Below are positions 27,034 through 37,728 of a stretch of DNA of 64,000 bases, in pieces. The DNA comes from Qipengyuania sp. ABI-127-1 (GTDB lineage Bacteria > Pseudomonadota > Alphaproteobacteria > Sphingomonadales > Sphingomonadaceae), in NCBI GenBank assembly GCA_022953095.1, contig JALJCR010000003.1:124001-188000 (forward strand), given 5' to 3'. The notes under the pieces were generated by a model. That model was not told the origin of the DNA and did no database searches. It worked only from the letters and a program-made list of their open reading frames with translations. The translations under genes and the position numbers were made by a program. Position 1 is the first letter of the stretch. The number at the start of each line of letters is the position of its first letter.

Positions 27034-27690
27034 GTGATCATCGAGATCGTCATTCTTGCCATGATCGCCGCCTTTCTCGGGCTGCGGCTCTATTCGGTGC
27101 TCGGTCGCCGTTCGGAGCATGAGGAAGAGGTGATTCCACACCGGTTCGAACGTGGGGATACCTCGCCGCCTGCGGACAATCCGCCGCGTCAGCTACGCCA
27201 GCCGGTCGTTTTGCGCGGGGCCGACGACAGCCGCGCGCCGGCTAACGAAGCGGGCGTCCGCGCGATTGCTTCGGCAGATCCGGCTTTCGATCTGCTCGGC
27301 TTTCTCGAAGGGGCCAAGAGTGCCTATGGCATGATCCTCGAAGCTTTCTGGAACGGCGACAAGGAAACCCTGCGCGAACTCACCGACGATGATGTTTATG
27401 CCAGCTTCGCGGGCGCCATCGATGCGCGCGAGGAAGCGGGCGAAACGCTCGATAACCGTCTGATCCGGATCGAGGATGCCAGTATTCATTCGGCCGACCT
27501 CGACGGGCGGACCGCCCGCATCGCGGTGCTTTTCGTTGCCGATATCGCTGCCGTGACGCGCGATGCCGATGGGAATGCGATTGCCGGTTCGCTGGACGAT
27601 GCGATCGAGAGCCGCGACGTGTGGACATTCCGCCGCAATATCGGGGCGTCCGATCCCAACTGGGTGCTCGACGAGACGGACGAGGGCTGA
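27034..27690 (+). CDS. Tim44/TimA-family membrane-anchored protein
   Basis: A 218-residue protein with a single N-terminal membrane helix (IIEIVILAMIAAFLGLRLYSVLG) and a C-terminal Tim44-like domain of about 150 residues (FLEGAKSAYGMILEAFWNGDKETLRELTDDDVYASF at its start). This is the alphaproteobacterial TimA adaptor type. GTG at 27034 with AGG eight bases upstream places the helix right at the N-terminus; no coding need is seen for the longer frame. It lies 26 bp before mltA. Its bacterial client is not known with certainty. Confidence 0.88.
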   Translation: MIIEIVILAMIAAFLGLRLYSVLGRRSEHEEEVIPHRFERGDTSPPADNPPRQLRQPVVLRGADDSRAPANEAGVRAIASADPAFDLLGFLEGAKSAYGMILEAFWNGDKETLRELTDDDVYASFAGAIDAREEAGETLDNRLIRIEDASIHSADLDGRTARIAVLFVADIAAVTRDADGNAIAGSLDDAIESRDVWTFRRNIGASDPNWVLDETDEG

Positions 27691-27716
27691 CGCCCCGCGC
27701 GCAACGGGGAGGGTTC

Positions 27717-28901
27717 ATGCACAAATCGATGGTGATCGCGATGACGCTGGCGCTTGCCGCCTGCGTCAGGATGGTGCCCGATACCAGGCCGGTCCAGGGT
27801 GTGGCGCTACCGCCGGGAACCGTCTCCAGTGCCGCCTTCGCGCCGATCGAGCGCGGAGCGGATGTGGCAGCGTTGGGGTTGGCGCCCGACGATGCAGGCA
27901 CGGCGCTGGTATCCTTCATCGAGTCGTGTCCATCGATCCTCAAGCGCGAGGATGCCAGCGGGCTGACGTTCGCGGAAGACTGGCGCCCCGCTTGCGAAGC
28001 CGCGGCAACCTGGCCGGTGTCCGACGCGCGGCGCTTCTTCACCAGCTATTTCGAAACCGCGCGTGTGGGCGATGGTGCGGCTTTCGCCACCGGCTATTTC
28101 GAACCCGAAATCCGCGGTAGTCGAGTGCGTGCCGCGGGGTACGACGTACCCATCTATGGCGTCCCGCCCGAACTCACGCGCGCCTGGCCCGAAGACATGC
28201 CCGAAAGCGAGCGCGAAGGGCGCCCGCCGCTGGGCCGCTACGACGACAGGGGCGAATTCGTGCTGTTCCACGATCGCACCGAGATCGAACTGGGCGCGCT
28301 GGAGAATCGCGGTCTGGAAATTGCCTGGGCGGCGGACCCGGTAGAGTTCTTCTTCCTCCAGATTCAGGGCTCGGGCCTGCTGCGCCTGCCCGACGGTTCG
28401 CTGATGCGGATCGGTTATGCGGGTCAGAACGGGCGCGAATATGTCGGCATCGGGCGCGTCATGCGCGAGCGCGGTCTGATCGGCGAAGGCACGCCTTACG
28501 AAACCTCGATGCAGGGCATTATGGCCTATATTCGTGATCATCCCGCCGAGGGGCGCGACATCATGCGCCTCAACAAGAGCTGGGTGTTCTTCCGCGAGCT
28601 GAATTCGGATGGTCCGCTGGGTTCGCTGGGCGTGCCCGTCCGCCGTGAAGCCTCGGTCGCGGTCGACCCGAAATTCGTGCCCTATGGAGCCCCGGTATTC
28701 CTCGATATGGAAACCGATGTCGCCGATGGCCTGTGGATCGCGCAGGATACGGGCGGGGCGATCAAAGGGGCCAATCGGTTCGACACTTTCTGGGGCAATG
28801 GCCGGGATGCGCGCGCGATTGCGGGCGAGATGAGCACGCGCGGATCGGCGCTGGTCCTGCTGCCACGAGGGACGATCGAACGGCTCGAAGCCCGGCGATG
28901 A
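27717..28901 (+). CDS. mltA: Membrane-bound lytic murein transglycosylase A
   Basis: A 394-residue outer-membrane lipoprotein that cleaves peptidoglycan glycan strands with 1,6-anhydro ends. The lipobox is LALAAC. The MltA domain follows (FFTSYFETARVGDGAAFATGYFEPEI), with FFLQIQGSGLLRLPDGS and RIGYAGQNGREYVGIGRVM as conserved blocks. A 3D domain ends it, with catalytic-type Asp residues in LWIAQDTGGAIKGANRFDTFWG. It overlaps the Smr gene by ATGA. Confidence 0.95.
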   Translation: MHKSMVIAMTLALAACVRMVPDTRPVQGVALPPGTVSSAAFAPIERGADVAALGLAPDDAGTALVSFIESCPSILKREDASGLTFAEDWRPACEAAATWPVSDARRFFTSYFETARVGDGAAFATGYFEPEIRGSRVRAAGYDVPIYGVPPELTRAWPEDMPESEREGRPPLGRYDDRGEFVLFHDRTEIELGALENRGLEIAWAADPVEFFFLQIQGSGLLRLPDGSLMRIGYAGQNGREYVGIGRVMRERGLIGEGTPYETSMQGIMAYIRDHPAEGRDIMRLNKSWVFFRELNSDGPLGSLGVPVRREASVAVDPKFVPYGAPVFLDMETDVADGLWIAQDTGGAIKGANRFDTFWGNGRDARAIAGEMSTRGSALVLLPRGTIERLEARR

Positions 28902-29467
28902 GCGCGCCGCGCGGATTGTCGGCAGAAGAGGCCGCTGCATGGGAGAAGGTTGCGGCGACGACAGTGCCGCTGCATCCGCTCAAGCCTGTCCAACCCCGCC
29001 CCGCGCATGAGGCGAAAGCGCCCGCCCAGCCAGGGCCGACCAGAAAGGCGAGCCTGCCACGGGCGCCGAAGTCGGCCCACATCGCGCCGCCACCGCCACC
29101 GAACCAGCCAACCCAACCGGACCGGGGTCTCGATTCGCACTGGGACCGGCGGCTCAAATCCGGCGCGCTGCAACCGGAGCTGACGCTGGACCTGCATGGG
29201 CATAATCTCGATGCCGCCTATGACCGGCTGATGAGCGGGGTGGCGCAGGCACGGGCGATGGGCGCACGCACGATCCTGCTGATCACAGGCAAGCCGCGCC
29301 CGGTGGCGTCGGCGGATCGCAGCGCGCGCCGCGGCGCGATCCGCGCCAAGGTGCTCGATTGGCTGGCGGCATCGAGCCACCATTCGGCCATCGCCGCCGT
29401 CCGCCGCGCGCATCAGCGCCACGGCGGCGACGGTGCACTCTACATCGTGCTCAGGCGCGAACGCTGA
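28898..29467 (+). CDS. Smr/MutS2-type domain protein
   Basis: A 189-residue protein. The first half is Pro-rich and disordered. The C-terminal Smr domain begins at ELTLDLHGHNLDAAYDRLM (the LDLHG motif) and has TILLITGKPRP and a GGDGALYIVLRR ending (HGGxGALYV-like). Smr domains are structure-specific nucleases for DNA or for RNA on stalled ribosomes. ATG at 28898 overlaps the mltA stop. It ends 4 bp from the convergent katA. Confidence 0.88.
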   Translation: MSAPRGLSAEEAAAWEKVAATTVPLHPLKPVQPRPAHEAKAPAQPGPTRKASLPRAPKSAHIAPPPPPNQPTQPDRGLDSHWDRRLKSGALQPELTLDLHGHNLDAAYDRLMSGVAQARAMGARTILLITGKPRPVASADRSARRGAIRAKVLDWLAASSHHSAIAAVRRAHQRHGGDGALYIVLRRER

Positions 29468-29471
29468 AGGG

Positions 29472-31022
29472 TCATTCGGCGTTGGCCTTCGACGCGACGC
29501 CCTCACCGGAAATCGACAATGCGCTGGCCATTCCCGGCGCCTTCGACTTACCGCCGATCTTGTCGCGGACGGCTTCTTCGATGCGATCGCCGATCGCGGC
29601 ATCGACATTGCGCCAGTATTCGAAGGCGCGCACCAGAACCTTCTCGCTGACGCCATCGGCCAGATGGCCCGCGACATTGGACACGAAGCGATCGCGCTGG
29701 GCATCATCCATGACGTCGCGCACGAGGATGCCCGCCTGCGTCCAATCGTCATCGTCCTCACGCAGGGTGTAGGCCTGCCGCACCATATCCCCATCGGCGT
29801 GCCAGGTGGCTTCGCCGCCCACCTCGGGCTGTGCGACCGGTCCGCCATAGGAATTGGGGGCATAGACCGGATCGACGGCATTCTTCACCCGCATATCGCC
29901 TGCGCGCGAATAGGAATGGACCTCCGCGTTTTTGGCCGAATTCACCGGGATCTGCTTGTAATTGACGCCCAGCCGCGCGCGATGCGCATCGGCATAGGAA
30001 AAACCGCGAGCGAGCAGCATCTTGTCGGGCGACAGGCCGATACCGGGAACCATATTGTTGGGTTCGAAGGCGAGCTGTTCGATCTGCGTATCCCAATCGA
30101 CCGGGTTTTCGTTCAGCATCAGCTTGCCGACTTCGATCAGCGGATAATCCTCATGCGGCCAGACCTTGGTGAGGTCGAACGGATTGATGCGATAGGTCTT
30201 GGCATCCTCATAGGGCATGATCTGCCATTTCAGCGTCCAGCTCGGATAATCGCCCTTGTGGATCGCATCGAACAGGTCGCGGCGGTGGTAATCGCTATCC
30301 TCGCCCGCTTTCTTCACCGCTTCGTCCTGCGTGAGATGTGCGTTTCCGCTCATGTCGCCGACATCGGTGTGGAAGTGGAATTTGACCCAGAACTTCTCGC
30401 CCTCGGCATTGATGAGCATGTAGGTATGGCTGCCATAGCCGTTCATCTCGCGCCAGTTCTTGGGCACGCCGCGATCGCCCATCAGATAGGTCACCTGATG
30501 CGCGCTTTCGGGGCTCAGCGTCCAGAAATCCCACATCATATCGTGATCGCGTAAGGCATTGTCGGCGCGGCGCTTCTGGCTGCGGATGAAATGCTGGAAC
30601 TTCAGCGGATCGCGGATGAAGAAGATCGGCGTGTTGTTGCCGACCATGTCGAAATTGCCATCTTCGGTATAGAATTTGACCGAGAAGCCGCGCGGATCGC
30701 GCCAGGTGTCGGGGCTGCCGCGTTCGCCCGCCACGGTGGAAAACCGCATTGCGACATCGGTTTTCACGCCCGGCTGAAACAGCTTGGCCTTGGTATATTT
30801 CGAGACGTCGCCAGTCGTCTCGAAGTACCCGAATGCGCCCGAACCCTTGGCATGCGGTTGGCGCTCGGGAATGCGCTCGCGATTGAAGTTCGCCATCTGC
30901 TCGATGAGATAGTGATCGTTGAGGACGATCGGACCATCGCGGCCGATCGTCAGCGAATGCTCGTCGCTCTGTACGCGGATACCTGCATCGGAGGTGGTGG
31001 GGGGGATTTTTGAGCCGGACAT
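29472..31022 (-). CDS. katA: Monofunctional haem catalase
   Basis: A 516-residue catalase that dismutates hydrogen peroxide. The distal His57 lies in [16 protein letters not shown], distal Asn130 in GNNTPIFF and proximal haem-ligand Tyr343 in [14 protein letters not shown]. The usual VVHA is QPHA here. There is no long C-terminal flavodoxin-like domain, so it is the small-subunit type. AAAGG sits eight bases before the ATG. It is the last of four peroxide-defence genes on this strand, after its own gap from katG. Confidence 0.96.
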   Translation of the reverse strand: MSGSKIPPTTSDAGIRVQSDEHSLTIGRDGPIVLNDHYLIEQMANFNRERIPERQPHAKGSGAFGYFETTGDVSKYTKAKLFQPGVKTDVAMRFSTVAGERGSPDTWRDPRGFSVKFYTEDGNFDMVGNNTPIFFIRDPLKFQHFIRSQKRRADNALRDHDMMWDFWTLSPESAHQVTYLMGDRGVPKNWREMNGYGSHTYMLINAEGEKFWVKFHFHTDVGDMSGNAHLTQDEAVKKAGEDSDYHRRDLFDAIHKGDYPSWTLKWQIMPYEDAKTYRINPFDLTKVWPHEDYPLIEVGKLMLNENPVDWDTQIEQLAFEPNNMVPGIGLSPDKMLLARGFSYADAHRARLGVNYKQIPVNSAKNAEVHSYSRAGDMRVKNAVDPVYAPNSYGGPVAQPEVGGEATWHADGDMVRQAYTLREDDDDWTQAGILVRDVMDDAQRDRFVSNVAGHLADGVSEKVLVRAFEYWRNVDAAIGDRIEEAVRDKIGGKSKAPGMASALSISGEGVASKANAE

Positions 31023-31130
31023 GGGCGACGCCTTTCAGTTGGAGTGTGATAGACATACGAGCCGGTTGCGGGTTCGGGTCCCGGGCCTGGTGACACATTT
31101 TGCCGCTCGGTGTGATCGGATCGCACGAAT

Positions 31131-31162
31131 ACAAAAACCCCCGGCATTTCTGCCAGGGGTTT
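31131..31162 (-). terminator. Rho-independent terminator of katG
   Basis: AAACCCCCGGCA (31135-31146) and TGCCAGGGGTTT (31151-31162) form a 12-bp stem with one mismatch and a TTTC loop. On the minus strand a five-T run follows. It lies 22 bp after the katG stop and so separates katG from katA. Confidence 0.8.
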
Positions 31163-31183
31163 CGTGCGAACCGGCGGGCCGGA

Positions 31184-33397
31184 TCAGTGATATTTGGCGT
31201 ATTCGAGATCGAAGCGATCGGCTTCCATCACCTTGGTCCAGGCCTTGACGAAATCGTCGACGAATTTCCGCTCGTTCCCGTTTTCGGCATAGACTTCCGC
31301 CACGGCGCGGAGCTGCGAATTCGATCCGAAGACGAGGTCGGTGCGCGTGGCGTGCCACTTCACATCCCCCTTGAGGCGGCACTTGCCGACGAACTCCTCG
31401 TCTCCGCTCTCATCGACGACTTCCCACACCGTGCCCATGGCGAGCAGGTTGGTGAAGAAGTCGTTCGACAGCACGCCGGGACGATCGGTGAGGACGCCGA
31501 TACTGTTGCCATGCTGCGTATGCTTGCTGACCGCGCCCAGCGCGCGCATGCCGCCGAGCAGTGCGGTCATTTCGGGCATGGACAGGCCGAGCAGATGTGC
31601 CCGGTCGACCAGCATGTCTTCGGTCTTCACGCTGGCCTTGGTCTTGAGATAGTTGCGGAACCCGTCCGCGAAGGGTTCGAGCGGCTCCCAGCTTTCGGCA
31701 TCGAACTGGTCTTCGGTGGCGTCACCGCGCCCGGTGGACACATCGACGCTGACATCGAAGCCGCCATCCCGCGCTGCCTTCTCGATCGCTGCGGCACCGC
31801 CCAGCACGATGGCATCGGCCAGCGAGAGCTCACCGCGCAGTTCGTCCAGCTTGGCCAGGACCTTGCCCAATTCCTCTGGATCGTTGACCGCCCAGTTCCT
31901 CAGCGCATCGAAGCGGATATGCGCGCCATTGGCGCCGCCGCGATGGTCCGAATTGCGATAGGTCGAGGCCGAGGCCCAGGCCGCCTTGACCAGTTCGCTG
32001 ACGGTGAGTCCGCTATCAAGGACCGCCCGTTTGAAGTCGGCTATCGCGCTGTCCGAAGCCTGCCTCCCGGCGGGGACCGGATCCTGCCAGATCAGGTCTT
32101 CGGCCGGGACTTCCGGACCGAGGTAGCGAACCTTTGGCCCCATGTCGCGGTGACACAGCTTGAACCATGCACGCGCAAAGGCATTGTCGAGCGCTGCCTG
32201 GTCGTCGCGGAAACGCTCGGAAATCTTGCGATATTCCGGGTCGCGCTTCAGCGCCATATCGGCGGTGGTCATCATGGTCGGGACCTTCTTGGACGGATCG
32301 CGCGCATCGGGCGCCATGTCCTCCGGGTCCGGATCGATCGGCTGCCACTGGTTCGCGCCCGCCGGGCTTTGCACCAGCTCGTAATCGTATTTGAACAGCA
32401 GGCGGAAATAGTCGCCGCCCCATTCAATCGGGTTCGGCGTCCAGGCCCCCTCGATACCGCTGGTGGTGATATGGCCCTTGCCGATTTCTTCGGGGTCGGT
32501 CAGCCAGCCGAAGCCCATAGTGTGCAGGTTTTCGCCTTCGGGGGCCTTGCCGAAAGTGTCGGAAGGCTTGGCACCATGCGCCTTGCCGAAGGCGTGGCCG
32601 CCTGCCGTCAGCGCGACCGTTTCCTCGTCATTCATCGCCATGCGGGCAAAGGTTTCGCGCATATCGCGCGCCATGCCTTCGGCATCGTGCGGATTGCCGC
32701 CCGGCCCTTCGGGATTGACATAGATGAGACCCATCTGGATCGCCGCGAGCGGGTTTTCGAGCGCCTTGCCTTCATCGGGCAAGATGCGCGTTTCCGCGCC
32801 GGTATCGACCCACTGTTCCTCGGTGCCCCAATAGACCGTTTCCGGTTCGAACACGTCCTTGCGGCCACCGCCAAAACCAAAGGTCGGGCCGCCCATCGAT
32901 TCGATCGCGACATTGCCGGTGAGGATGAAGAGATCGGCCCAGCTGATATGTTTGCCGTATTTCTGCTTGATCGGCCACAGCAGGCGGCGCGCCTTGTCGA
33001 GATTGCCGTTGTCGGGCCAGCTATTGAGCGGGGCGAAGCGCTGCTGGCCGCTGCCCGCGCCGCCGCGCCCGTCGCCGGTGCGATAAGTGCCTGCTGCGTG
33101 CCATGCCATGCGGATGAAGAAAGGGCCGTAATGGCCGTAATCCGCCGGCCACCAGTCCTGGCTGTCGGTCATGAGATCGATCAGATCGCGTTTCAGGGCC
33201 TGATAGTCGAGCGCGTTGAACGCCTCGCAATAGTCGAAATCCTCGCCCATCGGGTCGGCACTGCGGCCGCCCTGCTGGAGGATTTCGAGCTGCAGGCTGT
33301 CGGGCCACCAATCGCGGTTGGTCCGGCCCAGCAGGCCGCGCATCTCGCCATCGCCATGGAAGGGGCAGCCGCTCATTTCACCTGTCTTGGCGTCCAT
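31184..33397 (-). CDS. katG: Catalase-peroxidase
   Basis: A 737-residue bifunctional haem enzyme. The distal Arg96, Trp99 and His100 are in [10 protein letters not shown]. The Met-Tyr-Trp adduct is intact as Trp99, Tyr226 ([10 protein letters not shown]) and Met253 ([10 protein letters not shown]). The proximal His268 lies in [12 protein letters not shown]. The inactive C-terminal repeat domain is complete. Length matches the family (about 720-740). ATG at 33397 has a GAGAGAG stretch upstream. No oxyR gene is present in the window. Confidence 0.97.
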   Translation of the reverse strand: MDAKTGEMSGCPFHGDGEMRGLLGRTNRDWWPDSLQLEILQQGGRSADPMGEDFDYCEAFNALDYQALKRDLIDLMTDSQDWWPADYGHYGPFFIRMAWHAAGTYRTGDGRGGAGSGQQRFAPLNSWPDNGNLDKARRLLWPIKQKYGKHISWADLFILTGNVAIESMGGPTFGFGGGRKDVFEPETVYWGTEEQWVDTGAETRILPDEGKALENPLAAIQMGLIYVNPEGPGGNPHDAEGMARDMRETFARMAMNDEETVALTAGGHAFGKAHGAKPSDTFGKAPEGENLHTMGFGWLTDPEEIGKGHITTSGIEGAWTPNPIEWGGDYFRLLFKYDYELVQSPAGANQWQPIDPDPEDMAPDARDPSKKVPTMMTTADMALKRDPEYRKISERFRDDQAALDNAFARAWFKLCHRDMGPKVRYLGPEVPAEDLIWQDPVPAGRQASDSAIADFKRAVLDSGLTVSELVKAAWASASTYRNSDHRGGANGAHIRFDALRNWAVNDPEELGKVLAKLDELRGELSLADAIVLGGAAAIEKAARDGGFDVSVDVSTGRGDATEDQFDAESWEPLEPFADGFRNYLKTKASVKTEDMLVDRAHLLGLSMPEMTALLGGMRALGAVSKHTQHGNSIGVLTDRPGVLSNDFFTNLLAMGTVWEVVDESGDEEFVGKCRLKGDVKWHATRTDLVFGSNSQLRAVAEVYAENGNERKFVDDFVKAWTKVMEADRFDLEYAKYH

Positions 33398-33532
33398 CGT
33401 CTCTCTCCACTCTCTTTAGATTCGAAAATCCGGTGAAAGAATGATGCGCCTTTGGCGGTAATCCGTCCAATCGATTAATTGCGTCGATTTAATAGCCTTA
33501 GGCGATGACTGGGCGGACCGCGCTCCAGATGC

Positions 33533-33569
33533 GAAAAGCGCCGCCATCCCGTTGGAATGGCGACGCTTT
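33533..33569 (-). terminator. Rho-independent terminator of ahpF
   Basis: AAAGCGCCGCCAT (33535-33547) and ATGGCGACGCTTT (33557-33569) form a 13-bp stem with one mismatch and a 9-nt loop. On the minus strand four T follow. It lies 22 bp after the ahpF stop. Confidence 0.8.
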
Positions 33570-33590
33570 CATGACCGGTCTGTGGCAAGC

Positions 33591-35180
33591 TCAGGCGGCT
33601 TGCGCAATGTCTTCAGCCGGTTCGGTACGGATGAGGTAGTCGAAGGCCGACAGGCCCGCCTTCGATCCTTCCCCCATGGCAACCACGATCTGCTTGTAGG
33701 GCACATCGGTCACATCGCCCGCGCCGAAAATGCCCGGCAGGTTGGTGCGGCCTTCTTCGTCGGTGACGATTTCGCCGAACTTGGTGAGTTCGAGGCCCGA
33801 ACCCTGCAGCCATTCGGTATTGGGGACGAGGCCGATCTGCACGAACACGCCTTCGAGCTCGACCCGGCGCTCCCCGCCCGATTCGCGATCCTTCAGCACG
33901 AGCCCGTCGACCTTGCCGTCCTTGCCGGTAATCTCGGTCGTCTGGCCGCTGGTGACAATCTCGACATTGGCCATCGAACGCAGCTTCTTCTGCAGCACCT
34001 CGTCGGCACGCAAGCTGTCGTCATATTCAATGAGCGTCACATGACCGACGATCTTGGCCAGATCGATCGCCGCCTCGACACCGGAATTGCCGCCGCCGAT
34101 CACGGCAATGCGCTTGCCTTTGAACAGCGGACCATCGCAGTGCGGGCAATAGGCCACGCCCTTGTTGCGATATTCCGCTTCCCCCGGAACGCCGAGATTG
34201 CGCCAGCGCGCGCCGGTGGCAAGGATCAGGCTGCGCGCCTTGAGGCTTGCGCCATTGCCAAGCTCCACCGTGTGCAGACCGCCTTCCTGTTCGGCAGGCA
34301 CCAGCTTCACTGCCTTGGCGAGATCCATCAGGTCGATGTCGTATTCGCCCACATGACGCTTCAATTCGCCCGCCAGTTTCGGCCCTTCGGTATAGACCGT
34401 GCCGGGCAGGTTCTCGATCCCCAGCGTATCGTGCAACTGGCCACCGAAACGTTCGGCGGCGATGCCGGTGCGAAAGCCCTTGCGTGCGGTGTAGATGGCG
34501 GTCGCGGCCCCGGCCGGGCCGCCGCCGACCACCAGCACTTCGAACGCGTCCTTGGCCGACAGTTTCTCTGCCGCCTTCGCTTCGCTGCCGGTGTCGAGCT
34601 TCGCCAGGATTTCGGCCAGCTCCATCTTGCCGTTGTAGAACGGTTCGCCATTGAGGAAGGTCGCCGGCACGGCCATGACCTCGCGTGCATCGACCTCCTC
34701 CTGGAAGGTGCCGCCCTCGATCAGCGTGGCGGTGATGCGCGGGTTTTCCAGCGCCATCAGGGTGAGGGCCTGCACCACGTCGGGGCAGTTATGGCAGGAA
34801 AGCGAGAAGTACATCTCGAACGCGTAATCGCCTTCGAGGCCGCGGATCTGCTCGAGCAGGTCTGCGTCAATTTTCGGAGGGTGGCCACCGGCCCACAATA
34901 GGGCCAGCACAAGGCTGGTGAATTCGTGACCCATCGGCAGGCCCGCGAAACGGACCCACTTTTCTGCATCGCCGCCGCGGCGAATGACGAAGCTGGGCCT
35001 GCGCTCATCGGTCCCGTCGAAACTCGCGCTCACCAGGTCGTGAAGCGCGGCGACCTCCTCGAGCAATTCGCGCGTCTGCGCGCTCTTGGCGTCATCGCCG
35101 AGCGAGGCGACCAGTTCGACCGGTTCGCGCAGATTCGCGAGATAGGTCTTGAGCTGCTGGGTCATGGTTGCGTCGAGCAT
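33591..35180 (-). CDS. ahpF: Alkyl hydroperoxide reductase subunit F
   Basis: A 529-residue flavoprotein that reduces AhpC with NAD(P)H electrons. The N-terminal tandem thioredoxin folds carry the redox pair SCHNCPD. The FAD motif is [11 protein letters not shown], the thioredoxin-reductase-type active site is [10 protein letters not shown], and the NAD motif is [26 protein letters not shown] ends the FAD site. ATG at 35180 follows GGAG at seven bases; an ATG at 35165 is the alternative. It lies 172 bp after ahpC with a strong hairpin between them. Confidence 0.96.
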   Translation of the reverse strand: MLDATMTQQLKTYLANLREPVELVASLGDDAKSAQTRELLEEVAALHDLVSASFDGTDERRPSFVIRRGGDAEKWVRFAGLPMGHEFTSLVLALLWAGGHPPKIDADLLEQIRGLEGDYAFEMYFSLSCHNCPDVVQALTLMALENPRITATLIEGGTFQEEVDAREVMAVPATFLNGEPFYNGKMELAEILAKLDTGSEAKAAEKLSAKDAFEVLVVGGGPAGAATAIYTARKGFRTGIAAERFGGQLHDTLGIENLPGTVYTEGPKLAGELKRHVGEYDIDLMDLAKAVKLVPAEQEGGLHTVELGNGASLKARSLILATGARWRNLGVPGEAEYRNKGVAYCPHCDGPLFKGKRIAVIGGGNSGVEAAIDLAKIVGHVTLIEYDDSLRADEVLQKKLRSMANVEIVTSGQTTEITGKDGKVDGLVLKDRESGGERRVELEGVFVQIGLVPNTEWLQGSGLELTKFGEIVTDEEGRTNLPGIFGAGDVTDVPYKQIVVAMGEGSKAGLSAFDYLIRTEPAEDIAQAA

Positions 35181-35234
35181 GGGCGGACTCCGGGCTCCGG
35201 GTGGGACGAAGGATTCGAAAATCTTGGGGAAGGG

Positions 35235-35301
35235 AAAAGGCCCGGGGCGAGGGGGGAGGGGGGTGCCCCGGGCCTTCCAGCGACCCGAGTTTTAGGCTCG
35301 G
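35235..35301 (-). terminator. Hairpin terminator/attenuator between ahpC and ahpF
   Basis: AAGGCCCGGGGC (35237-35248) and GCCCCGGGCCTT (35265-35276) form a perfect 12-bp stem around a purine-rich 16-nt loop, with a TTTT run on the minus strand. A second stem CCCGAG/CTCGGG lies at about 35284-35301. Together they can end or reduce ahpC transcription before ahpF. Confidence 0.75.
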
Positions 35302-35352
35302 GCTCTTATGCGGGCGCCCCTAGAGCGCCCGATCTGTCATCAGGCTTAACGC

Positions 35353-35919
35353 CTAGATCTTGCCGACGAGGTCGAGCGAAGGCGCCAGCGTGTCTTCGCC
35401 TTCTTCCCATGCGGCCGGGCAGACCTGGCCGGGATTGTTGCGGACGTACTGGGCCGCGCGGATCTTGCGGACCAGTTCGTTGGCATTGCGGCCGACACCT
35501 TCGCAGGTCTGCTCGACAAGCTGGATGACGCCATCGGGATCGACCACGAAGGTCGCCCGATCGGCAAGGCCGACGCCTTCACGCAGCACGTCGAAATTGC
35601 GCGCCAAAACGTGGTTCTGATCGCCCAGGAACGGGAAGTTCAGCTTGCCGATCTTCTCGCTGGTGTCGTGCCATGCCTTGTGGCTGAAATGGGTGTCGGT
35701 CGACACCCCATAGACTTCGACGTCCAGTTTCTGAAGCATTTCGTAATGTTCGCCGAGATCCTCGAGTTCGGTCGGGCAGACGAATGTGAAGTCGGCCGGA
35801 TAGAAGAAGAAAACGGCCCACTTGCCCTTCACGTCTTCGTCCGTGACTTCGAAGAAGTCCTTGCCGGCCTGAAACGCAGTGGCGGTGAACGGTTTGATCT
35901 CGCTTCCGATGATACCCAT
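35353..35919 (-). CDS. ahpC: Alkyl hydroperoxide reductase subunit C (2-Cys peroxiredoxin)
   Basis: A 188-residue typical 2-Cys peroxiredoxin. The peroxidatic Cys48 lies in [17 protein letters not shown] and the resolving Cys167 in [26 protein letters not shown] is the conserved late block. The 5' region (35920-36213) is shared with a divergent lipoprotein gene. It heads the minus-strand peroxide block ahpC-ahpF-katG-katA. Confidence 0.97.
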   Translation of the reverse strand: MGIIGSEIKPFTATAFQAGKDFFEVTDEDVKGKWAVFFFYPADFTFVCPTELEDLGEHYEMLQKLDVEVYGVSTDTHFSHKAWHDTSEKIGKLNFPFLGDQNHVLARNFDVLREGVGLADRATFVVDPDGVIQLVEQTCEGVGRNANELVRKIRAAQYVRNNPGQVCPAAWEEGEDTLAPSLDLVGKI

Positions 35920-36213
35920 GAATGTCTCCGTAGTTCGGGTTGAAACTGATGGTGGTCAGATAGGGCTTGTTGCGATGCACAAAAGCGATAAGTTGCGATT
36001 GCGAGGATCGAAATAATCGATCAAATCGATGGAACCTTCGATAAGCTCGGCATCCAGACGCGTTCGTGGTTTTCCATCCCGTGCCGGTCGCCCTGCTGGG
36101 GTGCCGCCCCGCAGCCGCCCATAGAGGAACGCGAATAACGGCCGGTCGTTGTGCCTGTCATGCGGGCCGACGAGCACGTGAAGGCTGCGATCCGTTTGCG
36201 AGGAAGGAATTCG

Positions 36214-36600
36214 ATGATGCGAAAACTGGGAATTTCGATGGCGATCACGGCGCTGGTCGGCCTTGCCGCGTGCGACCAGGGTGGCCAGGATGCCGACCCG
36301 AGTGCCGCGGAGGCGGAAATCGCGGAGGCAGAAATCGAGCAGGTTACCGGCTCGCAAACTCCGGTGGCGGAACGCAAGATCAGCTTCTGCGATGGCGAAG
36401 GCAACCGCTATGCGAGCGAAGCGGAAGCGCAAGCCGCCGGTCTCGAACCTGCGGAATACGGAGCGACTTATTGCCCCGAATATCTCGATCCGACCATGCA
36501 TCCGAGCTGGGATGCGGATCGTGACGGGATCAACGATTGCGAAGCGGACGGGATTTGCGACGATTCGGTCGATTACACGCAGCCCAGACCCCGGGAATAA
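36214..36600 (+). CDS. Small lipoprotein with calcium-loop-like acidic motif
   Basis: A 128-residue lipoprotein. The lipobox is GLAAC at about residue 21. The mature part has an Ala/Glu-rich linker, a central stretch with two Cys (ISFCDGEGN and ATYCPEY), and near the C-terminus DADRDGINDCEADGICDD. This has the D-x-D-x-D-G spacing of EF-hand-like or thrombospondin-type-3 calcium loops, with two further Cys. AGGAAGGA lies five bases before the ATG at 36214. Divergent from ahpC. Function unknown. Confidence 0.75.
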   Translation: MMRKLGISMAITALVGLAACDQGGQDADPSAAEAEIAEAEIEQVTGSQTPVAERKISFCDGEGNRYASEAEAQAAGLEPAEYGATYCPEYLDPTMHPSWDADRDGINDCEADGICDDSVDYTQPRPRE

Positions 36601-36645
36601 CGCGCACGGCAAGCGTGCATTTGACGTAACCGCGACGTGCGGCAT

Positions 36646-37728
36646 TCAGCCGCATTGTGCGCGGTGGAGCAGCTTGTGATCGGCCAGAACCAGCGCCATC
36701 ATCGCTTCGACCACGGGTGTTCCGCGGATACCAACGCACGGATCGTGGCGCCCCTTCGTGCGCACTTCGGTCGCCTCGCCGTCGCGGGTCACGCTGGCGA
36801 CCGGGGTTAGGATCGAGCTGGTGGGTTTGAACGCCACCCTGCAGGTGACCGGCTGGCCGGTCGAGATACCGCCCGCGATCCCGCCTGCATGGTTGGCCTC
36901 GAAACGGGGACCGTCATTGCCCCCATCGTTTAAAGAGGGCCGCATCGGGTCGGCGTTCTGTTCGCCCGTCAGCCGCGCGGCTTCGAAACCGTCGCCGATC
37001 TCGACCCCTTTGACTGCGTTGATGCTCATCATGCCTCCCGCAAGGTCGGCATCGAGCTTGGCATAGACGGGTGCGCCCCAGCCCGCTGGCACACCCTCGG
37101 CCACGCATTCGACCACTGCGCCGAGCGACGAGCCGGCCTTTCGCGCCTCGTCGACCAGCTTTTCCCAGCGTTTTGCGGCCTGTGCGTCGGGGCACCAGAA
37201 GGGATTGCGCGCGATTTCCTCGCGGTCGAAATTCGCGGGGTCGATCCGGTCGCCGCCGATTTCCGCGACATAGGCGACGATGCTTACCTCGGGGATGACC
37301 AGCCTCGCCACGGCGCCCGCCGCCACGCGCATTGCCGTCTCTCGCGCCGAACTGCGCCCGCCGCCGCGATAGTCGCGGAAGCCGTATTTCGCGTCATAGG
37401 CATAGTCGGCATGGCCCGGTCGATAGGATTTCGCGATCTCGGAATAGTCCTTCGATCGCTGGTCGGTGTTCTCGATCAGCAGGCTGATCGGCGTGCCCGT
37501 GGTCTTGCCTTCGAACACGCCCGAAAGGATGCGGACCGCATCCGGTTCCTTGCGCTGCGTGGTGAACTTGTTCTGTCCGGGCTTTCGTGCATCGAGAAAG
37601 GGCTGGATGTCGCTTTCGGACAATGTGATCCCCGGCGGGCACCCGTCGACCACCGCGCCGATCGCGGGGCCGTGGCTTTCGCCCCAGGTGGTAAAGCGCA
37701 GCACGCGTCCGAATGTGTTCCAGCTCAT
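36646..37728 (-). CDS. aroC: Chorismate synthase
   Basis: A 360-residue FMN-dependent enzyme for the last step of the shikimate pathway. [18 protein letters not shown] is the N-terminal signature, [15 protein letters not shown] and [12 protein letters not shown] are the second and third signatures, and the C-terminus has [18 protein letters not shown] at 37728 gives the usual length; the frame reaching 37872 is not needed. Its stop codon lies in the loop of a TGCGGC/GCCGCA hairpin. Confidence 0.96.
   Translation of the reverse strand: MSWNTFGRVLRFTTWGESHGPAIGAVVDGCPPGITLSESDIQPFLDARKPGQNKFTTQRKEPDAVRILSGVFEGKTTGTPISLLIENTDQRSKDYSEIAKSYRPGHADYAYDAKYGFRDYRGGGRSSARETAMRVAAGAVARLVIPEVSIVAYVAEIGGDRIDPANFDREEIARNPFWCPDAQAAKRWEKLVDEARKAGSSLGAVVECVAEGVPAGWGAPVYAKLDADLAGGMMSINAVKGVEIGDGFEAARLTGEQNADPMRPSLNDGGNDGPRFEANHAGGIAGGISTGQPVTCRVAFKPTSSILTPVASVTRDGEATEVRTKGRHDPCVGIRGTPVVEAMMALVLADHKLLHRAQCG

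Noticed and set aside
31100-33436. 778-codon open frame antisense to katG
   Set aside because: Same artefact; katG is intact on the opposite strand.
35920-36213. OxyR operator upstream of ahpC
   Set aside because: ATAG and related half-sites occur, but the four-box spacing is not met.
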